Shown here in pieces: positions 38,396 through 47,460 of a stretch of DNA of 64,000 bases; positions within the stretch are counted from its first letter, which is position 1, and each line of letters begins with the position of its first letter. Origin of the DNA: Amycolatopsis australiensis (lineage in GTDB: Bacteria > Actinomycetota > Actinomycetes > Mycobacteriales > Pseudonocardiaceae); assembly GCF_900119165.1 (NCBI RefSeq), contig NZ_FPJG01000006.1:6982001-7046000 (forward strand), read 5' to 3'. Made by a program: the position numbers and the translations under genes. Below the pieces are notes generated by a model. That model had not been told where the DNA came from, did no database searches, and worked only from the letters and a program-made list of their open reading frames with translations.

Positions 38396-40287
38396 ACGCC
38401 TTCCGGATCGCGCGCAACGAGCTGCGCCGCCTGTCCACCGGCACGATGCCGAAGCTCGCGCTGGTGGCGCTCGTGCTCGTGCCGCTGCTCTACGCGTCCT
38501 TCTACCTCTACGCGAACTACGACCCGTACGGCAGGCTCGACAAGCTGCCCGCCGCCGTCTTCACCAGCGACACCGGTGCGAAGGACTCCAGCGGCCAGCA
38601 GCGCAACGTCGGCCGCGAAGTCACCGACGAGCTGGTCAAGTCCGGCACGTTCCAATGGCACGAGGTGTCGGAGCAGGAGGCGCGCGACGGCGTCCGGAGC
38701 GACAAGTACTCCTTCGCGATCGGCATCCCGAGCGGGTTCTCGCAGGCGCTGCTGTCGGTCGGCAACTTCCAGCCGCAGCAGGCGACGATCACGCTGACCA
38801 CCAACGACGCGAACAACTACCTCTCCGGCACCATCGCGAAGCAGGTGGCCGAGCAGGTCCGCAAGACGATCGCGGAGAAGGTCGGCAGCGAGGCCGCGGA
38901 CCGGTTCCTGGTCGGGTTCTCCACCATCTACGGCAAGATCCAGGAGGCCTCGACCGGGGCGTCGCAGCTCGCCGACGGCGCTTCGCAGCTGAAGTCCGGG
39001 CAACAGCAGCTGGCCGACGGCGCCGCCAAGCTCGCGGACGGCTCGTCCACGCTGGCGACCGGTTTGAGCACGCTCAAGACCGCCACCGCCGCGTTGCCGG
39101 GGCAGACGCAACAGCTCGCCAGCGGCGCTTCGCAAGTGGCCGCCGGGGACCAGAAGGTCGCGGACGCGGCGTCGCTGGCCGCGACGGCGTCGTCCGACAT
39201 CCAGGGCAGGCTGGACTCCTACCGCAGCCAGCTGGTGACCGACCTGCGCGACGCCGGCGTGCCGGAGACCCAGGTCCAGGCGATCGTCGCCCGCGCCGAC
39301 CAGCTGCGCTCCCCCGTCGACCAGGCGAACGGCAAGATCCAGCAGGCCAACGGCGACCTCGCGAAGCTCGCCGACGGCGCCCGGCAGGTCTCCGACGGCG
39401 CGCAGAAGCTGGCCGCGGCGTCGCCGCAGCTGGCGAGCGGCATCGCGCAGGCGTCGGACGGCGCGAACCAGCTGCGGGACGGCGCTTCACGGCTCAGTGA
39501 CGGCGAGAAGACCGCCGTGACCGGCACGAACCAGCTCGCGGACGGCGCGGCGAAGCTGCGCGACGGGCTTTCGGCCGGGCTCAAGGAAATCCCGAACCCG
39601 GATGACCCGACCCGCAACGCGACGGCCAACACCATCGCCGACCCCGTCGCGGTCAACGCCAACGGCGAGGCGTCGGCGGGCACGTACGGCGCCGGCCTCG
39701 CGCCGTTCTTCATCTCGCTGGCCACCTGGATCGGCGCGTTCGTGCTGTTCCTGATCCTGCGGCCGCTCTCGACGCGCGCGCTGACCGCGGGCGCGGCGCC
39801 GTTCCGCGTCGCCGTCGGCGGGTGGCTGTCGTCGGCGCTGCTGGGCATCGCGCAGGTGATCGTCCTGTTCGGCGCGGTGACGTGGCTGGTCGGCATCCAC
39901 ATCGCGCACCCGCTGGGCGCGATCGGGTTCGCCGTGCTGGTGTCGCTGACGTTCACGTCCGTGGTGCACGCGCTCAACGCGTTCTTCGGCGCGGTCGGCA
40001 AGTTCCTCGGGCTCGTGCTGCTGGTGCTGCAGCTGGTGAGCGCCGGCGGGACGTTCCCGTGGCAGACGATCCCGGACGCGCTGTACCCGCTGCACGTGGT
40101 GCTGCCGATGGGCTACGCGATCGACGGCTTCCGCCACCTGTTCTACAGCGGTGCGACGGTGCAGATCCTCGGCGACATCGGCGTGCTGCTGGCCTACCTG
40201 GTGGGCGGGATCCTGGTGTCGACGCTGGCCGCGCGCAAACGTCGCGTTTGGACGGTGTCCGCGCTCAAGCCCGAGCTGAGCCTGTGA
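38392..40287 (+). CDS. YhgE/Pip family membrane protein
   Basis: A 631-residue membrane protein of the YhgE/Pip (phage infection protein) family, related to ABC-2 permeases and MmpL-like exporters. One N-terminal helix (about 20-40) is followed by a large outside domain of some 390 residues rich in short repeats such as QLADGASQLKSG and KLADGARQVSDG, likely a long coiled or beta-helical stalk. Five to six helices lie in the C-terminal 200 residues (ALTAGAAPFRVAVGGWL, then GGTFPWQTIPDALYPLHVV). It is transcribed with the pseudo-ATPase (4-base overlap) and the TetR gene (4-base overlap). An exporter role is plausible; substrate unknown. Confidence 0.9.
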   Translation: MNAFRIARNELRRLSTGTMPKLALVALVLVPLLYASFYLYANYDPYGRLDKLPAAVFTSDTGAKDSSGQQRNVGREVTDELVKSGTFQWHEVSEQEARDGVRSDKYSFAIGIPSGFSQALLSVGNFQPQQATITLTTNDANNYLSGTIAKQVAEQVRKTIAEKVGSEAADRFLVGFSTIYGKIQEASTGASQLADGASQLKSGQQQLADGAAKLADGSSTLATGLSTLKTATAALPGQTQQLASGASQVAAGDQKVADAASLAATASSDIQGRLDSYRSQLVTDLRDAGVPETQVQAIVARADQLRSPVDQANGKIQQANGDLAKLADGARQVSDGAQKLAAASPQLASGIAQASDGANQLRDGASRLSDGEKTAVTGTNQLADGAAKLRDGLSAGLKEIPNPDDPTRNATANTIADPVAVNANGEASAGTYGAGLAPFFISLATWIGAFVLFLILRPLSTRALTAGAAPFRVAVGGWLSSALLGIAQVIVLFGAVTWLVGIHIAHPLGAIGFAVLVSLTFTSVVHALNAFFGAVGKFLGLVLLVLQLVSAGGTFPWQTIPDALYPLHVVLPMGYAIDGFRHLFYSGATVQILGDIGVLLAYLVGGILVSTLAARKRRVWTVSALKPELSL

Positions 40288-40856
40288 GCGGCGGGACCAA
40301 GCAGAAGCTCTTCGAGGCCACCCTGCGCCTGGCGAAGAGCCGCGGCTTGGTGGGGCTGACGGTCGACGACATCGCCGCCGAGGCCGGTGTCGCCAAGGGG
40401 ACGGTGTACTACAACTTCGGCTCGAAGGACGGGCTGGTCGACGGGCTGCTGCGGTACGGCGTCGACATGCTGGCCGGGCGGCTGCGGTCCGCGGTTTCGG
40501 CGGCGGACCCGCTGGACGTGATCGAGGCGCAGGTCGACACGACGCTGGAGTTCATCGCCCGGTACCCGGGGTTTTCGCAGATCCTGGTGAGCGAGCTGTG
40601 GCGCACCCCCGGCCAGTGGCACGGGACGCTGTCGTTGCTGCGCGAGGAGATCATCTCGATCGTGAAGGAGCAGCTGTCCCGGCTGGAGTCGGCGGGACGG
40701 CTGCCGGAGGGCGTGCAGATCCCGACGGCGGCGGCGGGGTTGTTCGGCACGATGCTGGTGGTGGCCCTGGACTGGCAGGTGTTCGGACCGCACCGGACGC
40801 GGGCCGAGGTCCGGGAAGCGGTGATGGTGCTGATCCGCGGCCTCGGGCGCCGGTAG
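40284..40856 (+). CDS. TetR-family regulator of the YhgE operon
   Basis: A 190-residue repressor. The HTH is TKQKLFEATLRLAKSRGLVG, then VDDIAAEAGVAKGTVYYNFG, with the usual YYNFGSKDGL end. The C-terminal domain (about 70-190) is the TetR_C type with VSELWRTPGQWHGTL. GTG at 40284 overlaps the YhgE stop (GTGA). As the last gene of an operon headed by a perfect palindrome, it most likely autoregulates the operon and responds to a ligand handled by the YhgE protein. Confidence 0.92.
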   Translation: MSGGTKQKLFEATLRLAKSRGLVGLTVDDIAAEAGVAKGTVYYNFGSKDGLVDGLLRYGVDMLAGRLRSAVSAADPLDVIEAQVDTTLEFIARYPGFSQILVSELWRTPGQWHGTLSLLREEIISIVKEQLSRLESAGRLPEGVQIPTAAAGLFGTMLVVALDWQVFGPHRTRAEVREAVMVLIRGLGRR

Positions 40857-40873
40857 CCGGAGGTCTCCGGCGC

Positions 40874-42484
40874 TCAGGCGCGGTCTTCGAGGCGGGCGCG
40901 GACCGCGGCCGCGTACGTGTCCACCGCCGTTGCCGCCGCGGTCAGCTCGCAGGGGCCGTCGATCAGCAGCCGCTTCGCCGGGACGTACACCTGCTCCAGC
41001 TCCGGGTCGCCGTCCAGGCCGTGCTCGCGGGCCAGTTCGTTGTCGGCCGCCAGGCGGGCTCGCAGCTCCTCGCGGCGGGCCAGCAGGCCGTCGAGGACCG
41101 CCCGCTGGCGGCGGCCGTCCTCGACCGCCGGGGCCACCGCGTGCTCGTGGCTGTCTATGTGCCGCTCCACCCACTCCGCGTCGCCGTCCACCTCGGCCGA
41201 ACGCAGCTGCTTCAGCGCCGCGCGCAGCCGCTGGGCCCGGGCCGGCAGCATCGCGACGCCCGTGAACCGCGTCGCCACGCGCAGCTGGTACGCCTCGATC
41301 TCCGCCAGCTCGTCCACCGACCGGGTCAGCACGTCGAGCCGGCCGGCGAGGTCGTCCGGCGCCGGGCGGGTGCCCGTCGTGCTCGCCCGCACCGCCGCCA
41401 CCCCGGGTGACGACTCTTCGCGGAAGCCCAGCAGCAGGCGGATGCCGAGCTCGGCCGCGCGGCCGGCCAGCGGCGCGAGCACCTCGCCGACGAGCCGGTC
41501 CGGCTCGGCCGAGTCGTCGATCGCGTCCACGACCAGGGTGCGGCCCGCGACGCCGGTCGTGAGCCGGTCGGCGATGCGGTGGCGGACCGCGTCCGCGGTG
41601 CGGCCCGTCGCGTCGACCGCGAGGTCGACGCTGCCCGCCGGGGGCATTTCGCCCAGCGCGGGCGGCAATCCCGGCACACCCAGCGAACGTTCGCGGTCGG
41701 CCAGGACGATCCCGAACCGCAGCGCCGCGGCGACCGGCGAACCGGCCTCGCCCGTGTCGACCACCCAGACGGTGCCGGGCTCGGCCCCGGCGAACCAGTC
41801 CGCCACGCGCTGCACGAACGAGACGTCGACCGCTTCGCCCACCGGGCGCGAAAAACTCGCGTCGACGGCCGGGCTGCCCGAGGTCCAGATGCTCAGCTGC
41901 GGCAGGTGCCCGAGCATCGTCTCGACCGGGATCATCCAGGTGCCGGTGTCCTTGCCGACGACCACGCCGACGACGTGCCCGGTCGCCTCGTCGAGCACGG
42001 CCGTGCCGCCGAAACCGGGGCCGAGCGGTTCGGCTTCGCTGGTGCGGAACAGGCGGACCCATTCGCCGCCCGGCCCGCCGGGGCGCTCGGGGCCGCCGAG
42101 GCGGGCGTGGGTCCAGCGGCCGACCGAGCCCGGCGGGAACCCGAACGCGCGGACGAGCTGGTGCTCCCCCAGCGGCATCCGGTGCAGCGGGGCGTGGAAG
42201 ACGCGGGACTCGGGACGTTCCAGGCGCAGCACGGCGAGATCGCCGCGGCCGCCGCCGTCGGAGGGCACCCAGCAGCCTTCGACGACGGTCGCCGTGCCGG
42301 GCAGCGCCTCGGCCAGGCCGACGAAATCGACGCTCAGCGGCGACCGCGGCCCCCCGGCGGTCTCGACGACGTGCGCGCTCGTCAGGACGTGGTGCTCGTC
42401 GAGAACCGTGCCCGCACCGCACACCCGGCCGAGTTCGTCGTGCAACCGGACCCGCCAGCGTCGTCGCTCACGCTCGAACCCCAT
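40874..42484 (-). CDS. Trypsin-like protein with missing catalytic serine
   Basis: A 536-residue protein. Residues 1-190 have the trypsin-like fold: His in VLTSAHVVE, Asp in GDLAVLRLERP. The GxSG position reads GPGFGGTAVLDEATGHVVGV, so Ser appears replaced by Gly. The next about 170 residues resemble an NTPase fold whose P-loop is degraded (VVDTGEAGSPVAAALRFG, no GKS/T) with acidic strand LVVDAIDDSAEP. A helical C-terminal region follows. Similar protease-NTPase fusions in actinomycetes act as sensors in conflict or signalling systems. Here both catalytic sites look dead, so a binding role is likely. ATG at 42484. Monocistronic. Confidence 0.75.
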   Translation of the reverse strand: MGFERERRRWRVRLHDELGRVCGAGTVLDEHHVLTSAHVVETAGGPRSPLSVDFVGLAEALPGTATVVEGCWVPSDGGGRGDLAVLRLERPESRVFHAPLHRMPLGEHQLVRAFGFPPGSVGRWTHARLGGPERPGGPGGEWVRLFRTSEAEPLGPGFGGTAVLDEATGHVVGVVVGKDTGTWMIPVETMLGHLPQLSIWTSGSPAVDASFSRPVGEAVDVSFVQRVADWFAGAEPGTVWVVDTGEAGSPVAAALRFGIVLADRERSLGVPGLPPALGEMPPAGSVDLAVDATGRTADAVRHRIADRLTTGVAGRTLVVDAIDDSAEPDRLVGEVLAPLAGRAAELGIRLLLGFREESSPGVAAVRASTTGTRPAPDDLAGRLDVLTRSVDELAEIEAYQLRVATRFTGVAMLPARAQRLRAALKQLRSAEVDGDAEWVERHIDSHEHAVAPAVEDGRRQRAVLDGLLARREELRARLAADNELAREHGLDGDPELEQVYVPAKRLLIDGPCELTAAATAVDTYAAAVRARLEDRA

Positions 42485-42610
42485 TCGGCGGACCCTACGC
42501 CGTGATCGTCACACCGTGGGCGTCGACCTCCCTACCCAGCGGTAATGGCTCACCCGAACGGAGTCCTTCGTTCGTCGCAATGCCGAAAGGGATTGTGCAG
42601 CGGTGAGTGT

Positions 42611-43138
42611 TCACACGCGGCCGAACACCCAGCTGCCCGGTGCCGCCGGGTCGTCGCCCGCCCAGAACTCGAACCAGTGCCCGGTGAACTCGTCGCGCGA
42701 CAGCTTGCCGTCGCCGTCGAGATCGAGGTGCGCGAAGACGTCTTCGGACGGCGCCCGCCCGCCACTCCAGGCTTCGATCATCCGCCGGTACTCCTCGGCG
42801 GAGATGACGCCGTCGCCGTTTTCGTCGACCGCCTCGAACATCGCGGCGGCCGTGCCGGTGACGGCGCCCGGCATGGCCGGGAGCTCGTCGACGACCCGCA
42901 GCACCTGTTCGAGCGTCACCCGGCCGCCGTGGCCGGCGGCGTCGTCGAGCGTGCCCCACCAGCCCATCATGATCGCGGCGAGGTGCTGCCCTTCGGGGGT
43001 GTTGCCGTCCGTGCCGCGCACGTCGAGCCATCTTCGGGTCAGCGCCCGGAAATCGGACTCGGTGAGCACGCCGTCGCCGTCGGCGTCCATGGCGTCGAAG
43101 ACGCCGGAGATCTTGCGTCGCTGGAAGTCACTGGCCAT
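42611..43138 (-). CDS. EF-hand calcium-binding protein (calerythrin-like)
   Basis: A 175-residue soluble protein with three canonical EF-hand loops: DADGDGVLTESD (18-29), DENGDGVISAEE (105-116) and DLDGDGKLSRDE (139-150). A fourth, degenerate site lies around residues 63-76 (TLDDAAGHGGRV). The order canonical-degenerate-canonical-canonical is that of calerythrin from Saccharopolyspora and related sarcoplasmic calcium-binding proteins. It likely buffers or senses calcium. It stands 101 bases downstream of polA on the same strand. Confidence 0.93.
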   Translation of the reverse strand: MASDFQRRKISGVFDAMDADGDGVLTESDFRALTRRWLDVRGTDGNTPEGQHLAAIMMGWWGTLDDAAGHGGRVTLEQVLRVVDELPAMPGAVTGTAAAMFEAVDENGDGVISAEEYRRMIEAWSGGRAPSEDVFAHLDLDGDGKLSRDEFTGHWFEFWAGDDPAAPGSWVFGRV

Positions 43139-43239
43139 GGACCCAGCATCGCCGCGGCGACCCGCATCGGACGACGGCCGCCCGAGTACTTCCGCGCCAC
43201 GACCCGGTGATCCGGGCCGTGGCGCTCAGTAGGCACCGC

Positions 43240-45981
43240 TCAGTGCGCGGCTTCGTTCCAGGACCGGCCGTAGCCGACCGAGACCTCCAGCGGCACCGCC
43301 AGCTCGTAGGCCGACCCCATGCCGTGGCGCACCAGCTGCTCCAGCTCTTCGCGCTCGCCCTCGGCGACCTCGAGCACGAGCTCGTCGTGCACCTGCAGCA
43401 GGATCCGGCTCTTCAGCTTCGCCTCGACCAGCGCGCGGTGGACGTTCAGCATCGCGACCTTGATGATGTCGGCCGCGCTCCCCTGGATCGGCGCGTTGAG
43501 CGCCATCCGCTCGGCCATCTCGCGGCGCTGGCGGTTGTCGCTGTTGAGGTCCGGCAGGTAGCGGCGGCGGCCGAAGATCGTCTCCGTGTAGCCGCACTTG
43601 GCCGCTTCGCCGACCACCGAGTGCAGGTAGTCGCGGACGCCGCCGAAGCGGGCGAAGTACGCCTCCATCTGCGACTTGGCTTCCTCGGTGGAAATCCGCA
43701 GCTGCTGCGAAAGCCCGTACGCCGACAACCCGTACGCGAGGCCATACGACATCGCCTTGACGCGGTAGCGCAGCTCCGGCGTGATCTCCTCCGGCGGCAT
43801 CGAGAACGCCCGCGAAGCGACGAACGTGTGCAGGTCCTCGCCGGAGTTGAACGCCTCGATGAGGCCCGCGTCCTTCGACAGGTGTGCCATGATCCGCATT
43901 TCGATCTGGCTGTAGTCCGCGGTCATCAGCTCGGCGTAGCCCTCGCCGACCACGAACGCGTCGCGGATGCGGCGGCCTTCTTCGGTGCGGACCGGGATGT
44001 TCTGCAGGTTCGGCTCGGTCGAGGACAGCCGCCCGGTGGCCGCGATCGTCTGCAGCAGCGTGGTGTGGATGCGCCCGTCGTCGGCGACCGACTTGATCAG
44101 GCCCTCGACCGTCGTGCGCAGCTTCGTCGCGTCCCGGTGCTCCAGCATGTGCTGCAGGAACGGGTGCTCGGTCTTCTCGAACAGGCCCTGCAGCGCCTCG
44201 GCGTCGGTGGTGTAGCCGGTCTTGGTGCGCTTGGTCTTCGGCATGCCGAGCTCGTCGAACAGCACGACCTGCAGCTGCTTCGGCGAGCCGAGGTTGATCT
44301 GCTTGCCGATCACCGCGTACGCCTCTTCGGCGGCCTGCGTGACCCGCGACAGGTAGTGCGCCTCCAGCGACGTCAGCTGCTCGAGGTCGACGGCGACGCC
44401 GGCGATCTCGACCTCGGTGATGACCTCCAGCAGCGGCAGCTCCAGCTCGGCGAGCAGCTTCGCGCCGCCGATCTGTTCCAGCTCCTTCTCGAGCGCGCCG
44501 GCCAGCTCGAAGATCGCGCGGGCCTTGACCAGCTCGTCCTGGATCTCCTTCTGCTCCAGGCCTTCCGCGCCGCCGTCGAGCAGGGACAGCTGCCCGTCGC
44601 CGCCGTCGGTCTCCGAGCGCAGCTCGCGGTGCAGGTAGCGCAGCGCGAGGTCGTCCAGCTCGAACGTGCGCTGGCCCGGGCGCACCAGGTACGCCGCCAG
44701 CGCGGTGTCCATCGCCAGCCCGGCGAGGTGCCAGCCGCGGGCGCGGATCGCGTGCAGCGGGACCTTGAGGTCGTGGCCGGTCTTGCGGATCTCCGGGTCG
44801 GCGAACCAGGCCGCGAGCGCGGCGTCGTCGGCCTGGTCCATCGCCGTGACGTCGACGTACGCGCCTTCGCCGTCCGCCGTCGCGAAGGCGACCGCCCGCA
44901 GGTCGGACCGGACCGACGTGCCCACCGTCCGGAAGGCCAGCGCCACCGGCTCACCCGCGCCCGCGTGCGCCGCCAGCCACGCCGCGAGCGCGCCGGGCGC
45001 GAGGGCGGAACCGGAGACCTCGAAGCCTTCGTCGGCTTCCGGCTCGGCGCTCTGCAGCGTCGCGAACAGCCTGTCCCGCAGCACGCGGAACTCCAGCTCG
45101 TCGAACAGCGCGTGCACCGCCTCGCGGTCCCACGGGCGCAGCTCCAGCCCGGCCGGGGCGACGTCCAGCTCGACGTCCCGGATCAGCTCGGTCAGCTGGC
45201 GGTTCAGCGTCACCGAGCTCAGGTGCGCCCGCAGCGCGTCCCCGACCTTGCCCTTCACCTCGTCGACCCGGTCGATCAGGTCGTCGAGCGAGCCGAACTG
45301 CCGGATCCACTTGGCCGCGGTCTTCTCGCCGACCCCGGGGATGCTCGGCAGGTTGTCCGACGGGTCGCCGCGCAGTGCCGCGAAGTCCGGGTACTGCTGC
45401 GGGGTGAGCCCGTACTTCTCCTCGACCGCCTCCGGCGTGAACCGGGTCATCTCCGAGACGCCGCGCTTCGGGTACAGCACGGTGACCTGGTCGTTGACCA
45501 GCTGCAGCGCGTCGCGGTCACCGGTACAGATCAGGACGTCGAAGCCGTCGGCCGTCGCCTGCGTCGTGAGCGTGGCGATGATGTCGTCGGCCTCGAAGTT
45601 CTCCTTCGTCAGCGACGGGATGGCCAGCACGTCGAGGACCTCCTTGACCAGGTCGACCTGGCCGCGGAACTCGTCCGGCGTCGTGCTGCGGTTGGCCTTG
45701 TAGTCGGCGTAGGTCTCCGACCGGAACGTCTTGCGCGAGAGGTCGAACGCCACCGCCAGGTGGGTCGGCGCCTCGTCGCGCAGGAGGTTGATGAGCATCG
45801 AGGTGAAGCCGAAGACCGCGTTCGTGACCTGACCGGTCTTCGTCTTGAAGTTCTCCGCGGGCAGCGCGAAGAAGGCGCGGTAGGCCATCGAATGGCCGTC
45901 GATCAGCAGCAGCTTCGGCCGCTCGGCCAGGCTGGTGTTTCCTGTGGCGTTGGCAACGGTCGTCTTCTCACTCGGGCTCAC
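43240..45981 (-). CDS. polA: DNA polymerase I
   Basis: Repair and Okazaki-fragment polymerase, 913 residues. The N-terminal 5'-3' exonuclease begins LLLIDGHSMAYRAFFALP and includes GDRDALQLV and the helix-hairpin-helix SIPGVGEKTA. The middle 3'-5' exonuclease-like domain lacks the DxE residues (FRTVGTSVRSDLRAVAFAT), so there is no proofreading, as in other actinobacteria. The polymerase domain has motif A TADYSQIEMRIMAHL, the O-helix region RYRVKAMSYGLAYGLSAYG and motif C LLQVHDELVLEV. GTG at 45981 (VSPSEKTT) matches the family start. It is divergent from the thioesterase gene, with 62 bases between. Confidence 0.98.
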   Translation of the reverse strand: MSPSEKTTVANATGNTSLAERPKLLLIDGHSMAYRAFFALPAENFKTKTGQVTNAVFGFTSMLINLLRDEAPTHLAVAFDLSRKTFRSETYADYKANRSTTPDEFRGQVDLVKEVLDVLAIPSLTKENFEADDIIATLTTQATADGFDVLICTGDRDALQLVNDQVTVLYPKRGVSEMTRFTPEAVEEKYGLTPQQYPDFAALRGDPSDNLPSIPGVGEKTAAKWIRQFGSLDDLIDRVDEVKGKVGDALRAHLSSVTLNRQLTELIRDVELDVAPAGLELRPWDREAVHALFDELEFRVLRDRLFATLQSAEPEADEGFEVSGSALAPGALAAWLAAHAGAGEPVALAFRTVGTSVRSDLRAVAFATADGEGAYVDVTAMDQADDAALAAWFADPEIRKTGHDLKVPLHAIRARGWHLAGLAMDTALAAYLVRPGQRTFELDDLALRYLHRELRSETDGGDGQLSLLDGGAEGLEQKEIQDELVKARAIFELAGALEKELEQIGGAKLLAELELPLLEVITEVEIAGVAVDLEQLTSLEAHYLSRVTQAAEEAYAVIGKQINLGSPKQLQVVLFDELGMPKTKRTKTGYTTDAEALQGLFEKTEHPFLQHMLEHRDATKLRTTVEGLIKSVADDGRIHTTLLQTIAATGRLSSTEPNLQNIPVRTEEGRRIRDAFVVGEGYAELMTADYSQIEMRIMAHLSKDAGLIEAFNSGEDLHTFVASRAFSMPPEEITPELRYRVKAMSYGLAYGLSAYGLSQQLRISTEEAKSQMEAYFARFGGVRDYLHSVVGEAAKCGYTETIFGRRRYLPDLNSDNRQRREMAERMALNAPIQGSAADIIKVAMLNVHRALVEAKLKSRILLQVHDELVLEVAEGEREELEQLVRHGMGSAYELAVPLEVSVGYGRSWNEAAH

Positions 45982-46043
45982 GGGGCCGAGTCTAGGCTGA
46001 GGGTCCGACACTCTTACGTGTCGCATAGGAACAGGAGCTTTGC

Positions 46044-46484
46044 GTGACGGACAGTGCCGCCCCCATCGACGTGGAGCGGCTGTCGGGCATCGACCCGGCG
46101 GCGGCGGACCAGCAGCTGAACGACAAGGTCGGGATGAAGCTGCTCGAAGCGACGGCCGAGCGTGTCGTCGGCACGATCCCGGTCGAGGGCAACCTCCAGC
46201 CGTACGGCCTGCTGCACGGCGGGGCCAACGCCGTGCTGGCCGAAGCACTGGGCTCGACGGTCGCCGCGCTCAACGCGGGCCCGGACCGCGCGGCCATGGG
46301 CCTGGAGCTGTCCTGCACGCACCACCGCGCGGTGCGTTCGGGCACCGTCACCGGCGTCGCGACGCCGCTGCACGTCGGGCGCGGCACCATCACCGCGGAG
46401 ATCGTGCTGACCGACGACGAGGGCAGGCGCACCTGCACCGCCCGGCTCACCTGCGTCGTCCGGGACCGCCCGCCGGGCGCCTGA
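46044..46484 (+). CDS. PaaI-type hotdog thioesterase
   Basis: A 146-residue hotdog-fold acyl-CoA thioesterase. The family core is present: VEGNLQPYGLLHGGANAVLA with the HGG motif and catalytic Glu in AEALGS, then ELSCTHHRAVRSGTVTG and VGRGTITAEIVLTDDEGR. GTG start at 46044. It is divergent from polA, a conserved pairing in related genomes, and 4 bases upstream of the LysR gene, so the two are probably co-transcribed. Confidence 0.92.
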   Translation: MTDSAAPIDVERLSGIDPAAADQQLNDKVGMKLLEATAERVVGTIPVEGNLQPYGLLHGGANAVLAEALGSTVAALNAGPDRAAMGLELSCTHHRAVRSGTVTGVATPLHVGRGTITAEIVLTDDEGRRTCTARLTCVVRDRPPGA

Positions 46485-46488
46485 GCCG

Positions 46489-47460
46489 GTGGACCTCGAC
46501 CTCGCCCAGGTCCGGGCGTTCGTCGTGACCGCGCAGGAACGCCACTTCGGGCGGGCCGCCCAGGCGCTGTTCCTCACCCAGCAGGCGCTGTCGAAGCGGA
46601 TCCGGAAGCTCGAGGACGCCCTCGCGACCCCGCTGTTCCTGCGCACGAACCGCTCGGTCACGCTCACCGCCGACGGTGAGCGCTTCCTCCCGCACGCCCG
46701 CGAGCTGGTGCGGGTGGCCGACGCGGCGGTGGCCGCCATGGGCGCCGATGACCGGCCGCTGCGGCTCGACGTCGTCGACTACCGGCTCGCCCCGATGTTC
46801 CTGCTCCGCCGGCTCGCCGCGCGGGAGCCGGGCATGAAGATCGACCGGGTCGCCGGCGGCGGGTTCGCCAACGCCGTCGAGCCGCTGCTGTCCGGCGAGC
46901 TCGACGCGGCCATCGGCCGGGTCACCGGGTGCGGCCGCCCGCTGCCCGAGGAGCTGGAGCACCGGATCGTCCGGCTCGAACCGCTGGTCGCGCTGCTCGC
47001 GCCGGAGCACCCGCTGGCCGGCAACGACGTCCTGCGGCTGGAGGACCTGCGCGCCGAGGGGATCTGGCTGCCGGGGCTGCGCGGGCCGGGCGAATGGCTG
47101 TCGTACCTGCACGAGCTGTGCACCCGGTTCGGCGTGCCGATCGACGACTCCGGCGTCAGCTACGACCTGCGGCACACGCTCGAGCAGACGCGGTACGGCA
47201 CGCAGCGCGTCACCCTCGCCGGAGCCGACATGCAGCTCGCGCCCGATCTGAACCTCACGGTGCTGCCGTTCGAGCCGTCCCCGCTGTTCCCGTGGTCGCT
47301 GGTCTGGCGGCGCGGCCGGGCGCACCCGGCGCTGCGGCGGCTCCTGGCCCTGGCGGGGCGCACCAGCCGCGAAGAGAACTGGTGCGCCTACGACCCGGAA
47401 CACGCCTGGCTGCCGGAAGCCGACGTCAGCCGCGCAGCCGCCGCGCGAACCACTCGGTGA
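46489..47460 (+). CDS. LysR-family transcriptional regulator
   Basis: A 323-residue regulator. The N-terminal winged HTH is standard: LAQVRAFVVTAQERHFGRAA, then LFLTQQALSKRIRKLEDAL, then VTLTADGERFLPHA. The effector domain (about 90-300) has LDVVDYRLAPMFLLRRLAA, VEPLLSGELDAAIGRVTG and GNDVLRLEDLRAEGIWLPG. GTG start at 46489, directly after the thioesterase. Its 3' end overlaps the convergent hydrolase gene by 35 bases, so strong transcription of one could disturb the other. Confidence 0.92.
   Translation: MDLDLAQVRAFVVTAQERHFGRAAQALFLTQQALSKRIRKLEDALATPLFLRTNRSVTLTADGERFLPHARELVRVADAAVAAMGADDRPLRLDVVDYRLAPMFLLRRLAAREPGMKIDRVAGGGFANAVEPLLSGELDAAIGRVTGCGRPLPEELEHRIVRLEPLVALLAPEHPLAGNDVLRLEDLRAEGIWLPGLRGPGEWLSYLHELCTRFGVPIDDSGVSYDLRHTLEQTRYGTQRVTLAGADMQLAPDLNLTVLPFEPSPLFPWSLVWRRGRAHPALRRLLALAGRTSREENWCAYDPEHAWLPEADVSRAAAARTTR

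Noticed and set aside
43207..46047. Long open frame on the plus strand opposite polA
   Set aside because: Arg/Val/Leu/Asp-rich translation without any domain; it is the antisense shadow of a GC-biased gene. The minus-strand frame has all DNA polymerase I motifs.
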